A DNA stretch of 64,000 bases. Origin: HXMU1420-13 sp965249965. GTDB lineage: Bacteria > Bacteroidota > Rhodothermia > Balneolales > Balneolaceae. This document shows, piece after piece, positions 15,832 through 25,371 of this stretch (the first letter of the stretch is position 1; every line of letters starts with the position of its first letter). The position numbers and the translations under genes were made by a program. The stretch spans positions 2,232,001 to 2,296,000 of the forward strand of contig OZ252262.1 in the NCBI GenBank assembly GCA_965249965.1, read 5' to 3'. The notes beneath the pieces are model-generated. The model ran no database searches, was not told the origin of the DNA, and worked only from the letters and a program-made list of their open reading frames with translations.

Positions 15832-17505
15832 TTGTCGAACTATGGACGCATAGTATTTTTCCTTTTCCTACTTCTGGGGTGCTCAACTCAAAGTGATAAT
15901 TCTGTTGATGAGCAGGTACTGGCCCAGATAAATGGTCATGCCGTTTCCGTAACTCATTTCGAGAATGCCTTCAAAGAATACTTTTACAGAACAGGGCAGG
16001 TATTAACTCCAACTCAAGCTACTCGTAAGGCAATTCTAGACTCTGAATTCAATACCTATGTGTTAGCGGTTCATGCAATGGATTTAGGTTTGGATGAAAC
16101 GCCAGAAGCTAAATATCAGCGAAGTGCCATTGAGAAACGTGTTCTTACTGATGAATATTTAAATCAGGTAATTCTGGCCGATCTTACGGTTAATAATGAA
16201 GATCTCAGAGAGTATTTTATACGTTTCAACAGCAGTTTGCGTGCTTCACATTTATATGCATCCACTAAAGAAAAGGCAGACGAGTATTATCAAAGGTTGT
16301 TAAATGGTGAATCCTTTGAAGAACTGGCTAAAGAAGCGTTTATAAATCCATATATGGCCGAACATGGTGGGGATATTGGTAGATTTACCACCGATGAACT
16401 GGATGTCGCTTTTGAAAACAAGGCTTTTTCGATGAAAGTTGGTGAAATCAGTGAGCCCGTTCAAACGGCCCAAGGCTACAGCATCATTAAATTAACAGAT
16501 AGAGTTACCCGACCTGTAATCACAGAATATGAGTTTAATCAAAATAGAGAGCGGCTTGAAGGATATGTGCGAGGTAAAAAGGAAGAAGTAGCTCAAAGTG
16601 AGCATTTACAATACTTTGTAGAAGAGTCTCGATTTAATGAAGAGCTTGTTCAGGAGTATTATGCTTTTGTTTCCTCATCAAAAGAAGGTTTATTGAATAA
16701 ATCTCCAGAGTTTTTAAACAGAATAAATGGGGATGAAGAGCTGCTTAGTTTCGATAATTATAGCTTCGACAGTGACGCTTTAAGTGAGGAAATCCTTGCT
16801 AGCTCGATAGCTATGCTGAATTCAATTCAAGATGAATATAGCTTTAAGAATTTTCTACACGGGGTGGCTTATCGAGCGTATATGGTTGCAGAAGCCAAAG
16901 AAAAGGGGGTTCATACTCAACCATTGGTTTTGGATTCCATCGAAGAAACCTATCTGCATTATCTGGAGGAGTTAGCTATGAATCAGTTAGCTTCACAAAT
17001 AAATAATAGTGAAGCAGAATTATACGCTTTATTCCAGGATAGAAACGAGGATTTTTTCGAACCGGAGTTAATACGTGTACAGCGTTTAGCAGTTAAAGGC
17101 GAAGAGTTTGCAATAAGTTTATACTCAAATCTTCGAAATGGTGCCGATTTTACCCAATTAGTCTTAGAACACTCTGTACTTAATGAAGATGTTTTTACAG
17201 AGGGTGATTTAGGTTTTATTCCGATTTCTGATTTTGGTTTTAATAATCAGGAGTTAGCTGAAACCTCGATTGGAGAGGTTACTGAACCCATTCTTTATTC
17301 GGGAGACGAATTTCATATCTATAAGGTGCTTGATCGCCGGGAAGCCAGAGATCTAACCTTTGCTGAAGCGCGGGATCAGGTCGCTGCGTATCTGTCAAAA
17401 CAGAAACTTCAACAACTTCGGGCAGAAACCATTAATAAAGTAATGGAGAAGCATAATGCCGTAGTTGATCTTGAAAAATTAAATGCACTCACATTAAAAA
17501 TCTGA
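15832..17505 (+). CDS. SurA/PpiC-type periplasmic peptidyl-prolyl isomerase lipoprotein
   Basis: 557 residues from TTG 15832, preceded by GGGGTGA (15821-15827) as a possible ribosome site. A lipoprotein signal ends in the lipobox LLLGC. There are two parvulin (rotamase) domains: about 135-225 (SHLYASTKEKADEYYQRLL through GYSIIKL) and about 411-500 (IRVQRLAVKGEEF through FHIYKVLDR), joined by helical regions as in SurA-type chaperones. It probably helps fold outer-membrane barrels in the periplasm. It is the first gene behind the LacI operators and ends nine bases before the TonB receptor ATG, so it appears dedicated to this sugar locus, an unusual placement. Confidence 0.85.
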   Translation: MSNYGRIVFFLFLLLGCSTQSDNSVDEQVLAQINGHAVSVTHFENAFKEYFYRTGQVLTPTQATRKAILDSEFNTYVLAVHAMDLGLDETPEAKYQRSAIEKRVLTDEYLNQVILADLTVNNEDLREYFIRFNSSLRASHLYASTKEKADEYYQRLLNGESFEELAKEAFINPYMAEHGGDIGRFTTDELDVAFENKAFSMKVGEISEPVQTAQGYSIIKLTDRVTRPVITEYEFNQNRERLEGYVRGKKEEVAQSEHLQYFVEESRFNEELVQEYYAFVSSSKEGLLNKSPEFLNRINGDEELLSFDNYSFDSDALSEEILASSIAMLNSIQDEYSFKNFLHGVAYRAYMVAEAKEKGVHTQPLVLDSIEETYLHYLEELAMNQLASQINNSEAELYALFQDRNEDFFEPELIRVQRLAVKGEEFAISLYSNLRNGADFTQLVLEHSVLNEDVFTEGDLGFIPISDFGFNNQELAETSIGEVTEPILYSGDEFHIYKVLDRREARDLTFAEARDQVAAYLSKQKLQQLRAETINKVMEKHNAVVDLEKLNALTLKI

Positions 17506-17514
17506 AAATGATTG

Positions 17515-20484
17515 ATGAAAAAGCTTAAACAGATAGTATTAACATTCATTCTGATGGTTTTACCCGCGGCAGTGCTTGCCCAATCGGGTAAAATAACAGG
17601 TACATTATACGATGCCGATAACGGGGAACCATTAATTGGTGCAACAGTAGGTATTAAGGGAACAACGAAAGGTGCAATCACAGATGTTGATGGGAATTAC
17701 CTGATGCTCAATGTTGCTCCGGGCACCTACATTTTGGAAGCACGTTACATTGGCTATGCTACAGTAGTTGTACAAGAAGTTATTGTAAGAACCGATTTAA
17801 CAACTTCGCAGGATTTCAGATTGGCGCCTGAATCTTTTGAGGGCGAAGAAGTAGTTGTTGTGGCTCAACGCCAGGCAGTTATTAAGGATATTACGAGTTC
17901 AGAAGCTCGTGTAAGTAGCGAAGAGATTGCAAAGTTACCGGTTCAGGAAGTATCTGATGTTATTCAATTGCAAGCCGGAGTTAACGTAAGTAACAGTGGT
18001 GCAATACACATTCGTGGTGGACGGGCATCAGAAGTTTCTTATGTAGTTGATGGAATTCGGGTAACCGATGATTATGACGGGAGCTCGGGTGTTCGGCTGG
18101 AAAATGAATCTATACAGGAATTGCAGGTAATTTCAGGATCTTTCAACGCCGAGCATGGTCAGGCACTTTCTGGTGTAGTAAACGTTGTTACGAAGGCTGG
18201 TGGAAATGATTATGAGGCAAATTTTCGAACGTGGGGTGGCGGATACCTGGCCACTAATGAAAGTCAATTATATGATGGAATTGGAACTTCCTTAGATAGT
18301 TTCAATCCTCTTAGAATGCACAATTTTAATGCATCGGTTTCTGGTCCCATTATTAAAGATAAACTCACATTTTTTGTAACTGCCCGACAATTCGAAAACG
18401 AAGGTTGGCTTACCGGAAGAAATGCTTTTTCAACACATGGAAGATTTGTTGACCGAGTGCCCCTCGGTACAGATTTAGATGCCTACAGAACGTTATATAA
18501 CGAACAAGTAAATTTTGATTTACCATGGTATTCTTTAGATACCGTTTCGGTAGAAGGGGTAGATTTGTTAGAAATTCGCGACGACGGTACCAGAGATAGT
18601 TCGCTCGTGAATATGAATAGATTCATGTCTCAATCATTTCAGGGAAACCTGGAGTACAGACTAACCACAACTTTAAAGTTCAATTTGATCGGCTCTTATG
18701 CAACCGAAGAGGGTAAAGGCTTTAATTTCGGTAACAAATTTGTACCTCTAGGCGAGAATACAACGTTAAGAGATAATTATACGCTTAACCTAAAAACTAC
18801 GATTACTCCTTCTGCAAAGACGTTTTTAACAATAAATGTTGCAAATCGATTTAATCAGTTTAAAAGCAGATTGTATGAAGATCCCTGGGACCCACGATAT
18901 TTTAATTACGACAATTTATCGGATGACCTATTTGGGACCTCAAATGTGCTTTATGGAAACCAAATTACACAGGCAGGGCAATTCAATACGTTTAATACTA
19001 ATAATAGTAGATTTAGTCGGTCAACAAATACCTACATCGGTAAAATTGAAGTATCCTCTCAAGTTAACGAGTTCCATTTTATTAAAGCTGGACTTTCTGC
19101 TCAATTCGATGAAATCAAGTTCAGCAGCCTTGGTCTGGCCCCACTTGATCAGGAAGGTATAAATTTACCTCCTGGTACACCTGAAGAATTGATTCCATTT
19201 GTAGAATTAGGAATCCCTGATGTCAATACGCCGGGTTATCAGCGATATACCGAAAACCCTATTACTTTTAGCGGGTACATTCAGGATAAGATTGAATATG
19301 AAAACCTGATTATTAACGTCGGACTTCGAATGGATTATTTCGATCCGAACACTCTAATTCCAGCTGATCCTGAAGATCCGGATATCAATCTGCCACTTAA
19401 AGCTGAAAATCAGTATCGAGATCTAAATAGTAATGGCCAGCAGGATGCTGATTAACCATACATCACTATTGAAGAACGCGAAGCCTATTGGTGGAAAGAC
19501 GCTGATATTAAGTATCAATTAAGTCCTAGAATTGGGGTAGCATATCCAATAAATGATGCAGGAGTAATCTATTTTTCATATGGATATTTCTTCCAGATGC
19601 CTTCCTATGATCGCCTTTACACAAACTCTCAAATCCTTCTACGGCAAGGCGGTGGAAATCAAACACTGTTTGGGAATCCGAATTTGAAACCAGAGCGCTC
19701 GGTGCAATACGAGCTGGGTTTAAAACAGGAAATACTGGAGGGTACAGCAATCGAAATAGCCGCTTATTATAAAGATACACGTGATTATGTATCAAGTAGG
19801 CCACAGGTTACAGCAAGTCCTTCAATAACATATGGTATTTACTTTAACAGAGATTTCTCGAGAAGTATTGGTACCACATTCGCATTTAATCAATTTGTGA
19901 GTCAGCGATTTAACTTTGGTCTGGATTACACTTTTGGGATTGTTGAGGGATCAAATTCTGATCCCGCTTCAGAATTTTTTGCCATAATTGGGCAAGGTGG
20001 GGCAATCGATTCAACCAATCAATCGCAATCACTTACAAAGTTGGTACAACCGCTTGATTGGGATAGAACACACATTATCAATGGCTCGATGTTTTACACC
20101 GGCAACGATTGGGGAGCAAATTTACTGGCTAAATTTAGTTCAGGATCGCCTTACACACCAGATCGTAATATCCCGGGTGTATTTGTTGGTGAAGTTGCCA
20201 CGACACGTGATTTGAGAAATACATCACGATTACCAAACCGTTTTACACTGGATATCAATGCGTACAAGAATTTCGAAATTGGTGGAAATCGCCTTCAGGT
20301 ATTCTTGAATGTCTTTAATCTGCTGGATGCAAAACTCATTAACAGTGTATTTTCAGATTCCGGCGAACCAGACAGACCATTACCGGCAAGGGTTATCCAA
20401 AATGCGCATCCTGATTTTTACAACGATCCGGGCAGATATTCAGAACCACGTCGAATTCAACTAGGAGTACAATTTTCTTTCTAA
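17515..20484 (+). pseudogene. TonB-dependent outer-membrane receptor interrupted by one in-frame TAA
   Basis: The frame is continuous for 989 codons except for TAA at 19453-19455 (codon 647). Before it lie a signal peptide (MKKLKQIVLTFILMVLPAAVLAQ, read in part), a CarboxypepD_reg domain (SGKITGTLYDADNGEPLIGA), a plug domain (VSDVIQLQAGVNVSNSGAIH) and half the barrel. After it the same frame resumes with PYITIEEREAYWW, FGNPNLKPERSVQYELGLK and ends with a barrel-closing RRIQLGVQFSF. The stop sits at position 12 of an EF-hand-like loop (DLNSNGQQDAD*), where glutamate is expected, so GAA to TAA is the simplest history. A product ending at 647 would lack the C-terminal strands needed for membrane insertion. 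It may be a true nonsense mutation or a sequence error. No SusD gene follows. Confidence 0.85.
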
Positions 20485-20486
20485 TC

Positions 20487-23400
20487 ATGAAAACATCATT
20501 TAAGAGATTTACCACTTTATTATTGCTTGCTTTCTCTTTCCTCCTGGTAGATAATGGAGTAGCTCAGCAATACGATCCAAGCGAAGAGCGTGCTGATTTC
20601 GATCAACGAAAAGTTTCAATTATGGATGGTAACCGACTTCGGGCTACTTATCATAATACCGGGCATGCCGGGCGAAGAAATAGTAGTTCATTGAATGAAT
20701 TACTCTTCGAATTCCCAAGAAATACCAATCGTGAATACATGTATTTCATGAGTGTGATGTTCGGCACGGAAGTTCCGCAGCAAAACGAAAATAATCCGCG
20801 GGAAACTTTTCCTATGGTAGATGTTTCTGCGTACCGAACAAATAGAACAGGTACACAAAACTGGTCGCTTAACCCAATACAAGGATATGCTCGTGACGAT
20901 TCAGATGAAATGGCGCGTTCAGATCGGGGTCCTGCATCGCCACTTGGCAATACCTGGCCGGAAATTTGGCCTGATAAACTAGAAGACGGTGGTGATGGCT
21001 GGGCAGGTTCCTGGAATGGATTCTTTGGCCGTGATCAGTTTAATGCCGATGTGGAATTCTATTATAAAGCAGGTGATGATCGATATACCCGATTTTTAAA
21101 TGGAAATGACGAGGACGATAACAGATTCCGCCCTGATGATACAGACCCAACGCGAGGTGGTATGGGTATTATCATGGATACTCGGATTCTTGCATGGTCA
21201 CAAACTCTGGTAAATGCCACACACTTCAATATTTTTGAAATTAAAAATGATGGAAATTACAATTACCCAAGAATGGCCTTCGGTTTATGGATAGCCGATT
21301 TTGTAGCCGGTGGTGGTCCCACAGATGAACCACTATTTGATAACATCCGAGCCATAGCTTACCTCACAGATACAGATCGCCAAAGTGGTGGCGAAGTATT
21401 CGGTGGAACACTGATTGGTGAAATGGGTCTGAAATTCATTGAAACTCCGGGTAACTCAATTGATGGTATCGATAATGATGGCGATGCAGATACATACGAC
21501 CCATTAAGTCAATATCGTATTGCGGATAATGTGGATCTAATTACTCCACTCACTGTTGCAGGTGGTGGTTTTTACACCAGAGAATTTTTAGTTGATACAT
21601 TGATTCGTGCATTCGATGCTACCGACTTTGAAGAACGGGTAATCAATATTGGCGATAAGATTGTTCGCATTTTAGATGACAATTCCAGAGTGATAGACAC
21701 TTACACAGGTGATCCTTTTGTTTCGCAGGGTAGAACCTGGGACTTTGGTGGAACCATTCGCATTACGGAAGATAACCTGCCTCAGGCTGACCCAAATTTC
21801 GGAATTCATATCGATGGCCTTGATAGTGATTTTGACGGCTTAATTGATGAAAATGCACCGAATCATCTTACAAAAGACACGTTTGATCCAACCTCTGGTA
21901 CATTTATTCCACGCGCCGTTCGATTCATCAATTACCTGGAGTATGAAGTGGGTGACACCTTATCAAGAGGGTTGATTGTCCCAAATCAGACTATCAGACA
22001 ACGTATATCTAACGATGCAGCATTTGCAGCAATAGTAAACGACCAATTTAGCGGTCGCCTCCAAAATTATGCAACAAATGCCCCAATGATGGACGAAGGT
22101 CGGGATGATTTCTTCGACAACGATAACGACTGGAATCCACTGATTGATGATGTTGGAATACAGGGTAGCGAGGATCAGGTAAGTGAAGGTCAGGGCGATG
22201 GACTGGCAACTTCCGGCGCTGGAACCAGTTTCCCGGGCGAGCCCAGCATTGATAAGACCGACGTTTCCGAAACCGACTTAATTGGTGTTTCTCGAGTTCG
22301 AATATTTGATGCCGGAGCACTTCAGGTTAATCAGGATGGGGATATCTGGACCAATTATTTGATTCCCGGTGAGTTTCTGGTAAATCCGGGAACCGACTCC
22401 GATATTTATGTTTCTTCCTCGCTGTTCCCGCTTGCAGTGGGCTCATCCGAACGATTCGCTGTTGCAATTACGGCTGCACAGGAAAATCGATCGGCAGCTG
22501 ACGATCGCAGTAAAGTAAATGCTCGACTTGATGATGCAACTACCGCTTACGAAGCCGATTATCAGTTTGCAGTTGCTCCTTCACCACCCATTTTAACCGC
22601 AGTAGCAGGTGATGGCAAAGTAACTCTGTACTGGGATACAAGTTCCGAAGAATCACTCGACCGTTACATCAAGCTACAAACAGGGGACGGAAAAGATTTT
22701 GAAGGATATAAAGTCTATAGAACTACCGATGTTTCTTTCGAAGAAATCAGAACAATTACGGATGGATTTGGCTCCGGTACATTTTTAAGTCCACTTGCCA
22801 CCTACGACCTTAGCAATGGAATCAGTGGATTTCATCCAGTTGCCGATAATGGCCTTCAATTTAATTTAGGCGATGATTCTGGATTACAGCGCGTTTTTGT
22901 TGATACGGATGTAGTAAACGGCAGAAAATATTATTACGCCGTAACTGCCTACGATCGTGGCTTTGCCGAAGGTGGTATCAGCCCATCCGAGTCTCCGGTT
23001 CAAATTTCACTAAATCCTGATGGAACCGTTGTTTTAGGGCAAAATGTGATAGAAGTACGCCCATCGAAAGAAGTATCCGGGTACATTTCACCAGAAACTC
23101 CATTGGCGCAAATTGCATCTGGTTCACCGGGTGGAACCGTTTCAGTGGACATTGTAGATCCTCGGGTACTACGCGCAGACAATGTGTACGATGTAGTTTT
23201 TGAAGACACGATTAAAGTAAATATTTCTGGTCCGGATACCTTAACAACCAAAAATTTCACACTTCGAAATATTACATCGGGAACACCTGATACCTTGATT
23301 TCACGATCCACTCAATTTAATGGTGGTAACAATCCAATCGTAGAAGGTTTCACTATCAAACTTGATAATATTGAAGAAACTGGAATTGATGATGATCGAA

Positions 23401-24311
23401 CCGAATGGGCTTTCGATACGGAAACCATTCCTCATAATTACGAGGTTTTCACACTTGGGCCGCCTAAAATTTCGGATTATGAAATCATCATTGGAGACAA
23501 TGTAGGCTTTGGTCAATCTGTCGACAAAACGGTGGAAACCTCACCTGGCACCTTTACAAATCTAGCCTCGGTTGCAACGAATTTCAGAGTATTTAATACT
23601 TATTTGAACGAAGAAGTGGATTATGCATTCCTTGATTTACAGAACCCAACTACATTCCAGCAACGGTGTAATCCAACATTTTTTACTCCAGATGGATATG
23701 AATTACCGGATCCGGGTCAGCTTTCTGCAGTATCCAGTTTAAGTGGTCGATGTTCTGATTTGATTTACTTCGTGGAAGATTTCAGGGATGTGCAAGATAC
23801 CGTAACCTATCGCGTAACAATGTCGGCGTTTCTTTCTGAAGGAGCATTATTGACCAGAAATCCGGAACCCGGCGATACGCTGAAAATTTTCACAAATAAG
23901 CCATTTATTTCTGCGGATAGATTCCAGTTCACCTTCGATACTGAAAACCTGCCTCGTGTAGATCAGGATACAGCTCGTTCGCAACTGGATGATATTCTGG
24001 TAATTCCGAATCCATATAAAGTGGCCAATATTTACGAGCCATCGGTTACATCCACCAATAGGCAGCATAACCGTGAATTGCATTTCACAGGGTTACCTGC
24101 ACCGGCAACTTTGCGAATTTTCACGGTAGCTGGGGTACTAATCAGAGAAATTGATATCCAACCGAGCGACCTCATAAATGGCTATGGAGGTACCTACATT
24201 TGGGATATGCTCACGAAAGATAATCTCGAGATCTCATATGGAATTTACCTCTACCACGTGGAAGCTCCCGGAGTTGGCGAAAAAGTTGGAAAATTTGCAG
24301 TGATAAAATGA
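20487..24311 (+). CDS. very large secreted protein with FnIII domain and T9SS/FlgD-like C-terminus
   Basis: 1274 residues with a signal peptide (FTTLLLLAFSFLLVDNGVAQ). No family is recognised for the first 700 residues, but they contain several aspartate-rich calcium-loop-like stretches such as DGIDNDGDADTYDP, DGLDSDFDGLIDEN and DDFFDNDNDWNPLIDD. A fibronectin type III-like domain follows (PPILTAVAGDGKVTLYWDT, near 705-810). The end (LPAPATLRIFTVAGVLIREI to KFAVIK) is the immunoglobulin-like sorting domain seen on type IX secretion substrates. It begins two bases after the TonB gene and overlaps the PorV-like gene by four (ATGA). This trio recurs in Balneolota-like genomes. Its substrate role is not known. 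Confidence 0.75.
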   Translation: MKTSFKRFTTLLLLAFSFLLVDNGVAQQYDPSEERADFDQRKVSIMDGNRLRATYHNTGHAGRRNSSSLNELLFEFPRNTNREYMYFMSVMFGTEVPQQNENNPRETFPMVDVSAYRTNRTGTQNWSLNPIQGYARDDSDEMARSDRGPASPLGNTWPEIWPDKLEDGGDGWAGSWNGFFGRDQFNADVEFYYKAGDDRYTRFLNGNDEDDNRFRPDDTDPTRGGMGIIMDTRILAWSQTLVNATHFNIFEIKNDGNYNYPRMAFGLWIADFVAGGGPTDEPLFDNIRAIAYLTDTDRQSGGEVFGGTLIGEMGLKFIETPGNSIDGIDNDGDADTYDPLSQYRIADNVDLITPLTVAGGGFYTREFLVDTLIRAFDATDFEERVINIGDKIVRILDDNSRVIDTYTGDPFVSQGRTWDFGGTIRITEDNLPQADPNFGIHIDGLDSDFDGLIDENAPNHLTKDTFDPTSGTFIPRAVRFINYLEYEVGDTLSRGLIVPNQTIRQRISNDAAFAAIVNDQFSGRLQNYATNAPMMDEGRDDFFDNDNDWNPLIDDVGIQGSEDQVSEGQGDGLATSGAGTSFPGEPSIDKTDVSETDLIGVSRVRIFDAGALQVNQDGDIWTNYLIPGEFLVNPGTDSDIYVSSSLFPLAVGSSERFAVAITAAQENRSAADDRSKVNARLDDATTAYEADYQFAVAPSPPILTAVAGDGKVTLYWDTSSEESLDRYIKLQTGDGKDFEGYKVYRTTDVSFEEIRTITDGFGSGTFLSPLATYDLSNGISGFHPVADNGLQFNLGDDSGLQRVFVDTDVVNGRKYYYAVTAYDRGFAEGGISPSESPVQISLNPDGTVVLGQNVIEVRPSKEVSGYISPETPLAQIASGSPGGTVSVDIVDPRVLRADNVYDVVFEDTIKVNISGPDTLTTKNFTLRNITSGTPDTLISRSTQFNGGNNPIVEGFTIKLDNIEETGIDDDRTEWAFDTETIPHNYEVFTLGPPKISDYEIIIGDNVGFGQSVDKTVETSPGTFTNLASVATNFRVFNTYLNEEVDYAFLDLQNPTTFQQRCNPTFFTPDGYELPDPGQLSAVSSLSGRCSDLIYFVEDFRDVQDTVTYRVTMSAFLSEGALLTRNPEPGDTLKIFTNKPFISADRFQFTFDTENLPRVDQDTARSQLDDILVIPNPYKVANIYEPSVTSTNRQHNRELHFTGLPAPATLRIFTVAGVLIREIDIQPSDLINGYGGTYIWDMLTKDNLEISYGIYLYHVEAPGVGEKVGKFAVIK

Positions 24312-25333
24312 TGAAGAACATGAAGAAACTACTATTTACACTTTTATTTATTGCAGTTATTGCTCCTTCGAGCTTGGTGCAGGCACAGCTCTCCAAAGTT
24401 GGAACAACCGCGGCTGAGTTTTTGCGTATTCCTGTAGGTGCAAGATCTTCGGCTATGAGTGCTTACACAGCTACAGTAAATGATGCATCGGCCATGGTGT
24501 TAAACCCGGCCGGACTTGCAGATATTAACACTGGCCAAATTCAGGTAGAAATAACCGATTGGTATTTAGATATCAACCATTCTTATTTGGGCGCAGCAAT
24601 TCCAACAAAGAAAGGAGTAGCCGGAATTCATGTTTTAGCTATGAATTATGGCGAGTTCGAAGAAACTACTGCAGAAGCCCAAGGATTAACAGGTCGAACC
24701 TTTAATGCTTACTCTGTTAGTTTTGGTGCAAGTTATGCGCAGTATCTGATACCACAGTTTACGATTGGTGGAACCGCAAAAGTGGTTTACGAGCAAATTG
24801 CGAATAGCAGTGCTTCAACCATCGCTTTCGATATTGGTACTATTTATGATACTCCATTTTACGGCATCCGTTTTGGAGTGAGCGTTACCAACGTTGGATC
24901 AAAATTACAAATGGAAGGGAATGATCTGATCATTAGCTCAGATCCCGACGAATCTGGCGAAGGAAATTACGAGCCGGATGCACTTTTAGCTACAGATGAT
25001 TTCGACTTACCGCTTATGTTGAAAGTTGGACTTGCATGGGACGCCATTGACCGCGACGGAGTTAAAGCAACGCTTTCAATCGACGGAAATAATCCATCGA
25101 ACAACACGCAAAGTTTAAGTATCGGTGGCGAAGTTTCGCTGCTAAATGATAAAGTTTTCCTTCGTGGTGGGGTGCCTTATATTGGGCAAGATGATGCTAT
25201 AGAGACATTCAATGGTGGTATTGGTGTAAAGTACACTCTTTCAAATGATGTGGGAGTTGCTTTTAATTACACCTACCACGGATACAATTATTTAGGTGAC
25301 GTTAACAAACTGAGCCTACAAATTTTCTTTTAA
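24308..25333 (+). CDS. PorV/PorQ-family outer-membrane protein
   Basis: 341 residues with a signal peptide (KLLFTLLFIAVIAPSSLVQAQ). The PorV/UPF0164 signature is clear at the N-terminus: GTTAAEFLRIPVGARSSAM, NDASAMVLNPAGLAD. The rest is an alternating beta-barrel pattern ending in KLSLQIFF with a terminal aromatic. In the family, PorV is the shuttle or attachment partner for type IX secretion cargo at the outer membrane. Its start overlaps the stop of the preceding secreted protein (ATGA), so the two are probably translated together and may work as cargo and carrier. This copy is likely locus-specific rather than the core PorV. Confidence 0.85.
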   Translation: MMKNMKKLLFTLLFIAVIAPSSLVQAQLSKVGTTAAEFLRIPVGARSSAMSAYTATVNDASAMVLNPAGLADINTGQIQVEITDWYLDINHSYLGAAIPTKKGVAGIHVLAMNYGEFEETTAEAQGLTGRTFNAYSVSFGASYAQYLIPQFTIGGTAKVVYEQIANSSASTIAFDIGTIYDTPFYGIRFGVSVTNVGSKLQMEGNDLIISSDPDESGEGNYEPDALLATDDFDLPLMLKVGLAWDAIDRDGVKATLSIDGNNPSNNTQSLSIGGEVSLLNDKVFLRGGVPYIGQDDAIETFNGGIGVKYTLSNDVGVAFNYTYHGYNYLGDVNKLSLQIFF

Positions 25334-25371
25334 CCTAAACACTAACCCAAAACAATTAAAGGGGTTCAAAC

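Noticed and set aside
17515..20484. Two separate genes made from the halves of the TonB receptor
   Set aside because: The second half has no signal peptide or plug and the first lacks the closing strands; the frame is unchanged across the stop.
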